The notes beneath the pieces are model-generated. The model did not search any database. It saw only the letters and a program-made list of their open reading frames with translations, and had not been told where the DNA came from. Positions 12,234-23,536 of a stretch of DNA of 64,000 bases are shown piece by piece (within the stretch, counting starts at the first letter, position 1; every line of letters begins with the position of its first letter). Made by a program: the position numbers and the translations under genes. The stretch is from Sipunculus nudus (lineage: Eukaryota; Annelida; Sipuncula; Golfingiida; Sipunculidae), in the NCBI GenBank assembly GCA_026874595.1, contig CM049317.1, positions 12,626,882-12,690,881 on the forward strand. Direction: 5' to 3'.

Positions 12234-12776
12234 GTTTTTATAAAATTTGATAACTGAAATGTTTCTACCAAAATCTCAGAAGTGTTCATCTTCAAGGGCA
12301 AATCAGCAGCAAAAGAAATATTTTGTAAACGCTATCACTTTTGAACCACTCCATATATTTTTATGAAATCTGATACGTTAAATGTTTCTCGGATGTGTTC
12401 GTAAACCGATGACTGACCAAGTCATCAGAAATAGGAATATTATTTTACACAACCTTTGAACTAAACATTTCTTCGTGATATCCGATACACGTATTGTTTC
12501 TACCAAAATATCAGATGAGTGCAAAAACTGGTGACCTTGACCTTCATCATCACGGTAAATCTTCAGATATATTTGATTTTGTGAATGACAACAAGGAAAG
12601 AAACTGTCTACTTTCCTCTAGACTTCGTTTGAAACGACCACCTCAAAATACATACGACAACATTTTCACGGTCCCAATTCGTATGTGCTCTTTATGTCAG
12701 ACCTCGCTCAGACGACCACCTCGAAAAGGAGGCCGCTTTATCGAGGTCCCGTTTGTGGTCGTAATTTCCGTTATTT

Positions 12777-12904
12777 ATATATATATATATATATATAAGG
12801 TAGTGTTACCCTCCGTTGTAAAGTGCTCTATGGCCTACAGACTGTTCAAGCATCCCGTGAAACCGACTGTTGTGAATTTACAGTGTTGTTGTATTTCTTC
12901 AGAG

Positions 12905-12962
<58 letters not shown>
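12777..12962. repeat. Two (AT)n microsatellites followed by (GA)n and G-run
   Basis: AT runs at about 12777-12797 and 12905-12962, then a gagagagag and gggggggg tract to 12988. Translation of the AT tract gives meaningless Tyr-Ile runs. Confidence 0.95.
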
Positions 12963-12966
<4 letters not shown>

Positions 12967-12999
12967 AGAGAGAGAGAGGGGGGGGGGTTCTTCACTTAT

Positions 13000-14100
13000 T
13001 ATCTGCTTTCTAACAACACTTCTATTTGCTTCATTGCAACTTTTCTGAAGTGATATACCGGAACATAACAAAATCAATAATTGTGTCCTGGAATACGGCC
13101 GTCCTTTGCGTTCAATGTATAACAACACTTACATGAACAATATATACACAATATATAAAAAGCTCAAATAATTACGACTCCCTGACAAAAACATTGTACC
13201 GCCTATAAAGGTGTATTAATGCCCTTGAACATGAACCAGCGATAAACCCAGTACATCCATTTTACGCTGTGGACATGCAAGAATACTCTACGGGATAGTA
13301 ATGACCAAGAGCTATTTGCAAGGATTGTTCCATGATCTATTAAATAAGAATTTTTTTTTTGTTTTTGTTTAAAACACAGTTCCATTGATTAATATGCGCT
13401 TGTGTGAGTTGATGGTCTCAGAACAATTAAAAAAAGAACCTTGACATTAACGGGAGAAAAGGGTGTGACAGTGAAATCATTACTTTTTACGGGAATTCTT
13501 TTATATGGGTGGAACCCAGTGGATGCTGAAGGCTTCTCGAGTGTCAGTAAGACATTTGATAGCGAGAGGATAGGTTTTATAAATGGACAGGTTTATAATG
13601 TTTACAGCAATGCTATGAAGGAATTGTGGTGACAGCAACATGAAAATGAAAAGAGACCAAACAAAACTTTATGCACTTAAAATGTATCATAAGTCGGATA
13701 TAGCTCCTAGTTACTGTATTTCATTTGTAACCGTACCAAAATGACGGCATTTCCGAATAAATCCTTCCGAATGAAACCAGGTTTTATTTTACATATCGGC
13801 AAATTTATCATGGAATATTTTTTTAAAATAAACCGAAGAATTGAAGCTTTTTATACAAAATGTTCTTCATCTGCAGATTCCCCAAGCTCCAACATGTCCA
13901 TTTCCAAAGGTCTTTTTGGGATATATTTATTTTTTTTGCCTATACATAATGCTTTGCGACTATCAACCCATTTTAAAATCAAATTGCTTTTGGAAAGGTA
14001 CCAGGCTCCGTTCTGCACTAGGTAAATTTAATCGCCCTAAGAAATTCCAATAGTACAGAATAATCTTAAGATCCAGCGCCGTGTATCCCCAACCTCTACT
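13000..14100. other. Intergenic DNA upstream of the pseudogene 3' end, no gene seen
   Basis: Several short open frames of 60-94 codons occur (for example 13441-13632 and 13741-14025). None shows a recognisable domain or splice structure. Confidence 0.45.
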
Positions 14101-14104
14101 TTGT

Positions 14105-14241
14105 TCATTTGAGGGTTTCGTAAAAGCACTGCCAGAACCTCTTCTGATACTGTGGAACCATGTAGTACAGAATATCCGTGCACTCCAGTGATGCTGGCAC
14201 CCTGCATGGCTTGATTATCATAAGTATAATCTTCAGGTCAT
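14105..14241 (-). pseudogene. Pseudogene block equivalent to gene B exon 7
   Basis: After a tttttgcag acceptor it reads D-D-L-K-I-I-L-M-I-I-K-P-C-R-V-P, later RFWQCFYETLK, then TGA. It stops roughly where the TIR domain ends and lacks the long tail of genes A and B. Confidence 0.8.
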
Positions 14242-14497
14242 CTGCAAAAAAAAACAAAATCACGATAATATATTCATGATTTCGGAGGACTTTAGTTGAG
14301 GGGAAAATGCAATGACAGATATCACAGTGCCTTGAACAATATTATACACAGTTTGCACCAAACCAGCGACATCTTATCGACATCTCAAAGACATTTTAAA
14401 CTAAACTGAACCCAAATCCGCAGACCTCCAAGACTGCTCTAACGTCACTATTTAGGAACAACCGAAATGATTCTTAACATGCATGCATGATGTCAAC

Positions 14498-14498
<1 letters not shown>

Positions 14499-14571
<73 letters not shown>
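14499..14571. repeat. (AT)n microsatellite
   Basis: An uninterrupted run of about 36 AT units in the region between pseudogene blocks. Confidence 0.97.
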
Positions 14572-14574
<3 letters not shown>

Positions 14575-15388
14575 CACAGTCACTATTTGCTTATTTAACA
14601 TCTATATTGACATATGTTTCATTTTAATGATGTTTTGCAATATGCCTGGGACGTCACCTGATAATGTGGTTCTTATGCATACAGTACGTAGCTTGTTAAT
14701 TTTATGCAGGGCTCGCCACCTTTTAGCCCAATGCACTATACCGGGCTTTTACGCTTATGTCTGATACACCACAACAGTACTAACCAGGCTGCAATACGAC
14801 CGAGTTGTCTCGCGTCGTATCCCCTGGATCGAGGTTTTGAAATACATTTGATAACCTGCATTGTTGGTCAATAACAGGGATGGTTTCGAAAAGAGGATAT
14901 GACCATTGGCTCTCAGGGAATCAACAAACCCGTCCAAGTTAAATAGGCAAAGCAAATTTAATGGAAAGCCATGAAACTCCTGTTAATATGTTTAAGAACT
15001 GGTTAGACTGATTTAGTTCATACTTCACAGGATGGAAGGGATATGCCTCTCTGTACGGTACAACACTGGCGATGGATTCTAATAAAATCTTCTCGAACAG
15101 TGAATGACCAGGATTTTCAGAATGACCAGGAAATGGAGAAACCAGGAAATCGAACCAGCTTAAAACCGTAAAATATATGTTCTAAATGCATATCATTTTG
15201 GACATCTGTTTTAACATCTGGCTTGGAGCTGTGGAGGGATTGTGTACAATCAAGTTATTTGACTTTTGTGACAAGTTAGCGTTGATTGAATGTAAGATAT
15301 CGGCTAAAAATGTTATTAGTTTGGCGGAGGAATACTCTCTGAGAACTGTCTACTGTCACGATTTTCGGGATGAGAAAAAGTGACTCAC

Positions 15389-15484
15389 CTAACAATGAGC
15401 AGGCCTAGCGGATCTCAAATTGACAGCTTGGCGACCTGATCCACTCCGGCGACAAGACAACCGGAATAAACGGAAATCTGACAT
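15389..15484 (-). pseudogene. Pseudogene block equivalent to gene B exon 6
   Basis: The frame VVLSPEWIRSPSCQFEIR is followed by an in-frame TAG. The donor G|gtgagt is intact, but the acceptor has changed from ttccag to ttctta. Confidence 0.8.
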
Positions 15485-15527
15485 GTAAGAATATGTATTG
15501 TGATTGAAAAGGGTACAGAGAATTACT

Positions 15528-15775
15528 ATCTACCGCCACCAATAATGTTATAATTTCTTCAGCCTGTTTGTTACCTCAGCCAATAAGGTTATAGTTTCCT
15601 CGGGCCTGTTTTTTATCTCCTCCAATAAAGTAATAGTTTCCTCATGCCTGTTTTTACCTCCGCCAATAAGATTATAGTTTCCTCAACCTGTGCCTACGTT
15701 CACCAACAGAGTTATAATTTCCTCAGCCTGTTTTTTTACCTCCGCCAATAAGGCCATAGTTTCCACGTGCCTGTT
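15528..15775 (+). repeat. ~41-bp tandem repeat (ccaataaggttatagtttcc), six diverged units, in a pseudogene intron
   Basis: Units start near 15540, 15580, 15622, 15662, 15703 and 15744. Each reads like cctccgccaataaggttata then gtttcctcagcctgttttt. This resembles the 5' end of the cctccgcc...ggcggagg dispersed family seen at 54797-55046. Confidence 0.8.
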
Positions 15776-16107
15776 TGTTTCCCGCGACATGTTTTTGTCA
15801 CATTCTGTTAATTTGTATGTGTATTTATTGGTTTAGGTTCACTGTAAGAAGGACTATTCAGAACTAACGTCCTCAACAGAAATTTGTGGAGGGGTGAGGC
15901 ATGGTCCTTACATGTTAGGTGTAAATGATAGACGCCCAGTGAGCCCTTGGAAATACTACGTACAGTCTGGCCCGCGTACGAAACTATATAACGTTTCCTC
16001 TTAAACCATTATGTTTCGGCAGGTGGAAAATACTTTTACATATTATATTTATAAATTTATAACAAAATCTGTCTTTCTCAGATGTGTTATACATTTCATA
16101 AACTTAC

Positions 16108-16287
16108 CTTTTTTCCATGACTTGCGCAGTAATTTCGTTAGCTGAGACTCCAAAAATCAGGCCTAGTTCGGGGATCAGAAGTCTGAGTTTGTATTTCTTC
16201 TCCAGGACACGAATCATGCGCTCAACGAAGGGCAAGTCTCCTTCACATTAACTAACGTAGGTGTCCAATGTTCCCTCTCCCCGACTT
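16108..16287 (-). pseudogene. Pseudogene block equivalent to gene B exon 5
   Basis: Highly similar to 28216-28396 at base level (for example gcgctcaacgaagggcaagt on the + strand). A one-base deletion near the FDAY motif and a TAA right after Y-V-S break the frame. Confidence 0.85.
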
Positions 16288-16535
16288 CTGCATCAAAGAA
16301 TATTATAGGTACTACTTAATTAACCCTAGACATACACTTATGCGCATATAATGATTTTTATACGACTTATTCCGATATCTGACTTCTATTGACTAAAGAT
16401 AATCTCTTGAAACTTTTTATAAAGCATACAGGGTGTTCATGTTGTTTATAGGCATGTGTTTATAACATGTTGGGGCTTTGCTTAAAGTGTCTATTGATTC
16501 ATTTAACTTTCTTTATGTAACACAGAAAGTTTTAC

Positions 16536-16564
16536 TGTCCCTACAGTGAGCAGCTCTTCGGAAA
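16536..16564 (-). pseudogene. Pseudogene block equivalent to gene B micro-exon 4
   Basis: Bounded by tttttttag and gtaaaa. It reads close to the 30-nt exon at 34839-34868 but lacks one base in the gtaggagaca end. Confidence 0.7.
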
Positions 16565-17135
16565 CTAAAAAAAACACAAATAAATATTTGAAAAGGCTAG
16601 GTCTGTCCCTGCTGTATACACTTAATGAACAATTAATAGTATAAAAAAGCAGTGTACGTACATATAATTTCGTACTTTTGTTCATCATCGGATAACAAGA
16701 TTTCGGTTGTCCCTAATAATCTAATGATTTTTGGGTACTACAAGGAGTTTTCTTATAATGATCTTGCTAATAAAAACCAGCAGTGTGTCAGTTTCGGTTT
16801 ATTTAATCACCATTTCATCTTTAGGACTGAGTAAACTTCACAAATAAAAAATAAACCCTTTCTGTAACATTTCTGTCACGGAAACACGCTCTCTGGTTAA
16901 AGCAAAGAGTTGACTGGAAAAAACCGTACGGTACCTTTGGCCTCCAAACCTTGAACTTTGTATTTGTATGTCTGAAAATAAAATGAATGACGCTATTTGC
17001 GATTTGGTATGTCATTTGGTAAGGAGGACCGGAGAAGCATACATTTAAGTTTCTTTAACACAGACGGAAATACTTCAGGTATCCTCCCGGGACCTTCAAA
17101 ACAATTGAAAGTATCACAGCTAAGTCCGCTTCTAT

Positions 17136-18455
17136 AGTCAATGTTGAGACACATAAGACACTTGATCTAGTCAATGGTGAGACACATCAGACACCTGATC
17201 TAGTCAATGGTGAGACACATTAGACACCTGATCTAGTAATGGGTGAGACACATCAGACACCTGATCTAGTCATGGGTAAGAAACATCAGAAACCCGATGT
17301 AGTCATTGGTGAGACACATCAGACACCTGATCTAGTCATGGGTGAGACACATCAGAAACCCGATCTAGTCATTGATGAGACACATCAGACACCTGATCTT
17401 GTCCTGGGTGAGACACATCAGACACCTGATCTAGTCAATGGTGAGACACATCAGACACCTGATCTAGTCATGGGTGAAACACATCAGACACCTGATCTAG
17501 TCTTGGGTGAGACACATCAGACACCTGATCTAGTCATGGGTGAGACACATCAGACACCTGATCTAGTCACTGGTGAGACACATGAGACACCTGATCTAGT
17601 CATGGGTGAGACACATCAGCCACCTGATCTAATCACTGGTGAGACACATCAGACACCTGATCTAGTCATGGGTAAGACACATCAGACACCTGATCTAGTC
17701 ATGCGTGAGACACATCAGACACCTGATCTAGTCATGGATGAGAACATCAGACACCTGATCTAGTCACTGGTGAGACACATCAGACACCTGATCTAGTCAT
17801 GGATGAGACACATCAGACACCTGATCTAGTCATGGGTGAGACACATCAGACACCTGATCTAGTCATGGGTGAGACACATCAGACACCTGATCTAGTCAAT
17901 CATGAGACACATCAGACACCTGATCTAGTCATGGGTGAGAACATCAGACACCTGATCTAGTCACTGGTGAGACACATCAGACACCTAATTTAGTCATGGG
18001 TGAGACACATCAGACACCTGATCTCACTGGTGAGACACATCAGACACCTAATTTAGTCATGGGTGAGACACATCAGACACCTGATCTAGTCATGGGTGAG
18101 ACAAATCAGACACCTGATCAAGTCATGGGTGAGACACATCAGACACCTGATCTAGTCACTGGTGAGACACATCAGACACCTGATCTTGTAACTGGTGAGA
18201 CACATCAGACACCTGATCTAGTCAATCGTGAGACAAAATCAGACACCTGATCTAGTCAATCGTGAGACACATCAGACACCTGATCTAGTCATGGGTGAGA
18301 CACATCAGACGCCTGATCTAGTCATGGGTGAGACACATCAGACACCTGATCTAGTCACTGGTGAGACACATCAGACACCTGATCTAGTCATGGGTAAGAC
18401 ACATCAGACACCCGATCTAGTCATGCTTGAGACACATCAGACACCTGATCTAGTC
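17136..18455 (+). repeat. 33-bp minisatellite, about 40 units
   Basis: The unit is gagacacatcagacacctga then tctagtcatgggt. The array is about 1320 bases. One frame reads G-E-T-H-Q-T-P-D-L-V-x, so parts are open (17239-17763, 17996-18250, 18228-18482). One-base deletions at about 17743 and 17939, a one-base insertion at about 18236 and a TAG at 17221 break the frame. Unit variation is concentrated in the last codon position (ATG, AAT, ACT, TTG, CTG). There is no start context, splice site or flanking domain suggesting a real protein. Confidence 0.95.
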
Positions 18456-18489
18456 AAGGATAAAGTGTTTTTTGTCATATGACAGGTAA

Positions 18490-19680
18490 AATGCCCTTCT
18501 TGAACATGTCAATGAACGTGACGTTTCGATTATTGGCTTAATAGTTCTTCCAGTATATATTCAGCTAAATTTAATAACTGTAAGACAAAACGACACTTCC
18601 TGACAGCCATCTTGATGAAAGGACTACTATGAAAAGAAGTTTAACTTATTTAAATTGCTTTATAACTGACTGTATGTTGTGCGCGCTCGATCAAATTGCG
18701 CCAAGTAGTTTACTCTGTTTACATTTTACCTGTTATTGTCAAATAAAGAAACAGAGTCACGTTCATACATTGAAAAACTCTACTTTAAGATATAACGACT
18801 TTTCATAATGTTGGAGGATCCCATAATCAGCTGTGATAGAAGTGACTCCATACTGATGAGGTTGGCGCGCATGGTCTGAAATCTTAAATTAAACAACGAA
18901 GACATTAAATGAGGCACCGTTACCCGACCATCAATTGATCTCGTATAGCACGTGAACAGAATCCCCTTTTATCAAAGAGGGACTTTCGTGTTTTCTTAAT
19001 CCGTTTTTATTGCTCATGTGGTGAAAATTCGTGTTGACCCTGAGGGATGATATGGGAGTTATTAATTGCCCTCATGCTGTTGTTCAGATGAAACAATCTC
19101 AGCACCGTTATCACTCTACACCGGTACCTACAAGAAGAAGAAAAAAAAAACGGTGAGAGTGGTATTTAATTCAACATATGCAATACAGTTTTAGACTTAT
19201 TTGAAGCTACATATTTAAAACAACTGCGTATCATTTTTATGGCCGTTCTTATTTCATTAATGAGGTGCAATATTTCATTATTTTTCTTTATGCTTCGATT
19301 TTTTTCCTTTTTTTTAGTGTCAGGCTTCACCGACAGATGTCGCTGTCTTATTGGGACAGGTCTGTTATCTGACTGACTGCCTGAACAAGGTTCGCTTTAT
19401 CGAGCAGCTACAAGTTGCTGTGGTCAAGGCAACAGCCTGTTGCGCTCCTTGAGCATAATTTTGAGAGCCAGTGGATTTGATGCCACCAAACCAAGCAGGA
19501 ATCCGTGAGTGACCGCTACCGTTTTACCCGCACCGGAGACTTTTCAGAAAAGCACCCACCGCCACAAAGGCAAAAGCAGCATACATTCCCTCCACCGATC
19601 CCAGCATCGGAGACCCAGCCATGCCAATCGAGAGCCGAACCCGATCCGTGAAGCGACAGAGCTTCGAGACGAATGCCATT
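18490..19680. other. Intergenic, no gene seen
   Basis: Mixed-composition DNA with no supported gene. A frame at 19509-19706 is open but runs into the tandem duplication and has no recognisable domain. Confidence 0.45.
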
Positions 19681-19891
19681 TTAAACTTGCAGTTTCTGCC
19701 ATTTAGACAACCTTAGCAAGTTTTTTCGTCAAAAGCCAAGGTCTGTTATCAAAGCTTGACACTGAGGAATATTTTAATTTATTCTTTAAACTTGCAGTTT
19801 CTGCCATTTAGACAACCTTAGCAAGTTTTTTTCGTCAAAAGCCAAGGTCTGTTATCAAAGCTTGACACTGAGGAATATTTTAATTTATTCT
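19681..19891 (+). repeat. Recent 105-bp tandem duplication
   Basis: Copies at 19681-19785 and 19786-19891 are identical apart from one extra T in the second copy's T-run. The unit begins ttaaacttgcagtttctgcc. Confidence 0.95.
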
Positions 19892-22108
19892 AACCTACAC
19901 GAGTCTTCTTTGTTCGCTCACGTATACTTACAATGTAATGAATATTCTTTGCTATTGGGTTTTTAATAAAATCTTGTAACAAATCACGCATTTTAACTTT
20001 GAATTCTAAACAGAATGTGAACAATGCTGTTGATGTACTTTGAATTAAATTTATAATTATATTTTTCTGAACAATTTATGTGATTTTAAACTTAATATCT
20101 GTGCATCTTAGTTAGCTCAAGGAAATTTCTGCTAAGAATAGTTTTTACAACGCGTGTATAACAGATGTATGAGCTAGTTTATATACAAGAAGTATGTGAA
20201 CACGGTTGATCCGATGGTGGATGGTTGCATTAGAACAGAAGCTGAAAAGTGACCACTGTGGTTGTCTGACATGCCGCCAGATGTCCTTGTTGAAGGCGTT
20301 TACATTATTGAAGGACCCCACCTGTTATAAATCTAATACTTATAAAAGGAATTCGGTTCACGTTTATTCGCAATGTTGTCTAAAACCGCGTTGTGTACAA
20401 TATTGTGTCATACATCATTTTAAAGGTTATTATCCCCGCAGTGACATAGGCGATATGAAAATAAATAATTTTTAATATCCATATAATTTTGAGTGATTTC
20501 CCGTTATTCTACCGAGCACAGCCGAACTGCCTTCGGCAATCACCGGAATACGTGCATCGTGGTCACTTAACCTCTAACACTAAGGACTATTGTTCATATG
20601 AATAACGCTTGCTTTCAATGAGGGATTTGACCCACGTGCGTGGTCAGTAAAGTGAAAAACACATGTTTCTCGCTTTATGAAATGGAGAGTTCGACCCAGG
20701 AGGATTAATGACATAATCTAATTCAAGGTCCCAATTTCTGGAATAGGGCGGGGGTGGTGGCGGGGGTTTCAGGCCTCAAAATTTGTCTGATACGATGTAA
20801 AAAAGGTTATGGTGGCTGAAAATGGGATCCTGACCCACGCCATGGAGTCCCACTGGGTCCGCTTCTGCTACTTACGATGTATGCATATTTCTGTTTCCTT
20901 CTTCAGGGACAGTTTCCTTGCAACGTACATATAATTAATCTTTCATGTGTTCCTCACATCAACCTATTCTTTATACGTCCAACGATAAAAACCAGTCAAA
21001 TATCAACGAAACACTGTATGCCTCCGGGTCTCATTCCGGTTCGCAATGTAAACCATCACTGATCAGGTCTTCAAGGTAAACATACCGGGGTATGATTTTC
21101 CCACGAGCACAGCGCCACAAAATAACAGAAAAAAAATATTTGTACATATCGTATTCCGAAAATACCCCACTAAAAATCTATATTTTCTTTAAAATTTTAT
21201 AATGAAAAATGAGCCAACATTCAATATCTCAGTAAATATATCTCCCAAACCGCGGTAAAAAGCCCGGTATACCGGATTTATCAGCTAGTACATACATATA
21301 AACAAACGACAGCCTCTGTGCGGTGGGATGGGCGGTTTATGGTATAGTTTTATCAAAGGTTAAAGGGGTTAACTTCAGATATTATAGACGTCAGATATCG
21401 GAACAGAACTCTTGAAATTATGTTAACGATCTTTTCACATCATTACCAGAACCGAAATCCATTTTTGCACGTCAGAAGTCACAGGAAACAAATGAACAGT
21501 TAAACCGACATATAATCAATACAAATTGAGAAGACATCACGAACATTTTTGTCATTCATAATCATTTATTTACATGTTGTACAGACATATTTGGCTACAG
21601 TTCAAATGTTGGTGGAAGCTGCCTCATATTATACCAAACTTTAACAACCTTTATCATTCAAACATTTGACAAGTTCATGAAGCAAGAAATACGTGTAAGA
21701 AATACTTGTAATCTTCACACGTGTCCACCAAGGAAAACTCATTAGATATCAATAAAACCAATTTTTATATAAACAACAATATCGCTCGAACTAATATTAG
21801 CACTGCAATGTGTAGGACAGGGCCGATGGCTAAACAAATATCCTGAAAAGGCTGAAGGGTCATTATCCATAAAAGTCAGCAACGAAGGTATTTTTTTCAC
21901 GGTAAGGATGTTGAAACTATTAATCCCCTCTCTGGATCAGTCCCTTAAGCGAAATATATTTTCAAATCAGCTTTTGTTCACACATGTACAGAACAGGTAT
22001 ATTTTAAGCTAGGGTTTTGCCCATTTAAATAACATTGGTGTGATTAGGTATATCTTATTTACAATATTTATTCCGTATTTACACAATATGTCTAAGACAG
22101 CTTATCGA
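19892..22108. other. Intergenic, no gene seen
   Basis: No open frame with recognisable content. Frames at 20206-20475 and 20877-21062 look random. Confidence 0.45.
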
Positions 22109-22160
22109 TATATATATATAAATATATATATATGTATATATATGTGTATATATATATATA

Positions 22161-23458
22161 TACTGTAGATTCAGAAATATTAGTTGGGATTTTATTTTCG
22201 TGGTTTTCGTGGATCAAGATAATCCACGAATTCATGATTCCAACGATCAAAAAATCTCACGGTCAGAGGATATACGGTATCTCAACGGCAGCTGGTGGTC
22301 GACTTTATATTTATAATTGTTACCGCTGGCTGAATTTTCAATAAAGATACAAAAATTGTTTATTACTTTTTTATGATTGTTTTTGATACAATCATTAAAT
22401 GCACTGAATTGCTTTTCGTAAATTACTATAAAAATACGAGATTTATAAATATTCTTTTGTCAATTAAATTATTTCCCCTAATATCGTACGAACACGGCCC
22501 CCTGATATCTTTACAATAAAACAATACCAAAGTATAATTTAAACTGAAAACGTATTTTCCTCTTATCAGCATTTCGGATGAAAAATTCAAGAACAATACC
22601 ACATTTCTGTCGAGCAAAGCGGTAGTTCTGACACGCCAAGAACGGTACACAAGTTCCAATGTTCGTAACCATAGCTACCGAGGCACGGCTTTTTCGGAAC
22701 CGGCCTTTTCAACCTTCTTTCAATAGATATTAAACGAGACTTACGCTACCTATTGGTCCAAAAGACAAGGGCCGTGTAAACTCATTTGCATTACCGCGGG
22801 ACGCGAAAGAGCACTTATTCCGAATAAGGCGGTACTTTTCCGAAGATTGCCGATAGTGGTACATATATATGTTAGCGTAAGTAAGCGTCACCGAATACTA
22901 TTAGGCAAATTATTTCTTTATAATCTCCAAATATAGCTGACATGATGAATGACGAACGAACCGTGTCTCGTCTCACCGCCCCATCAGGGATTTACAGGCG
23001 CCACATGTGACTACCGCCTAGATAAAAAAAAGTTAAAAACCTTCATGTGGACGGTCCCGTTTATTTCTTTCCTCCGGTCAAGTGTTGATTTACGTTTTCT
23101 GTGAACGTGGTGTGATCGGGTGTTATAACTGATAGCCGATGTATCGGGTGTTACAACTAACAGCCGATATATCGCCCAGCACGTGTCGGTCACGGCTGAT
23201 TAATTCTTTGTTAGGCTCGCGTCGGGCGGAGCATGTTTGTTCAACACTGACCTGATTGACCGCGGTACAGGCGCACCGTGCGATAAGCATCTGAGCCAAA
23301 CCACCTGTGTACATCGGGCTCGTCTTCCTTGCGCATATGGAGGTATTAATAACCATAATTTTCTAAAGTTTTCTTTGTCTTTCCACGAATTCAAATACCC
23401 CACGATATGCGTTTTGTACAAAAACCACGAAATTTTAAGCCCACGATATTATCTGAAT

Positions 23459-23466
<8 letters not shown>
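22161..23466. mobile_element. TA-flanked inverted-repeat DNA element, 1.3 kb, non-autonomous
   Basis: The left end ctgtagattcagaaatatta and the inverse complement of the right end ctgtagattcagataatatc agree perfectly for 13 bases, then continue with conserved ttcgtggtttt about 30 bases in. Both ends abut TA-dinucleotide runs (22109-22161 and 23464-23533), as expected for a TA target-site duplication. The interior of about 1.2 kb has no transposase. Family placement (a Tc1/mariner-like TA-targeting MITE) is inferred. Confidence 0.78.

Positions 23467-23533
<67 letters not shown>
23464..23533. repeat. (TA)n microsatellite at the right end of the inverted-repeat element
   Basis: About 35 TA units. 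The open frames that cross it consist of Tyr-Ile runs and are not genes. Confidence 0.97.

Positions 23534-23536
<3 letters not shown>

Larger units (their letters stand above)
9253..12540 (+). mobile_element. Tandem-repeat element 'gatgtgtcccctcgcatcgg', split by a later insertion
   Basis: It begins gatgtgtcccctcgcatcgg at 9256. The body repeats a ~150-200-bp phrase (ccactcagtatatttttatg..., gtttctacc..., aaaccagtgaccttgacc) at 9420, 9740, 9890, 10010, 12235, 12340 and 12480. It is cut at about 10036 and resumes at about 12234, where the phrase continues correctly. The right end is not sharply defined. Confidence 0.6.
14105..16564 (-). pseudogene. MyD88-like pseudogene, unprocessed (exon equivalents of gene B exons 4-7)
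   Basis: Four blocks match gene B exons in order on the - strand. Exon 4 equivalent 16536-16564: 29 nt instead of 30. Exon 5 equivalent 16108-16287: 180 nt instead of 181, a one-base deletion, plus TAA within the Y-V-S-Y motif. Exon 6 equivalent about 15389-15484: 96 nt instead of 92, with TAG after FEIR and no AG acceptor. Exon 7 equivalent 14105-14241: open, keeps IIKPCRVP and the box 3 FW, ends at an early TGA. Introns are retained (about 250, 620 and 1150 bp), so it arose by DNA duplication, not retrotransposition. No death-domain exons were found upstream. It shares the LIFG BB-loop sequence with gene B but has lost the adjacent RD. A truncated TIR fragment could still be transcribed, but no full MyD88 can be made. 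Confidence 0.85.

Noticed and set aside
12494-13128. Open frames with long Tyr-Ile runs (also at 23237-23836, 47752-48102, 52069-52293)
   Set aside because: They are translations of AT microsatellites.
15528-15775. Remnant coding repeat of the MyD88 pseudogene
   Set aside because: It lies in an intron equivalent and matches a dispersed element end, not any MyD88 exon.
17136-18455. CRISPR-like array of regular repeats
   Set aside because: Units are contiguous 33-bp repeats with no unique spacers, in an animal genome with introns. It is a minisatellite.
17239-18482. Protein with G-E-T-H-Q-T-P-D-L-V repeats
   Set aside because: The frame is broken several times by one-base indels and a stop, with no start or splice context. 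Treated as translated minisatellite.
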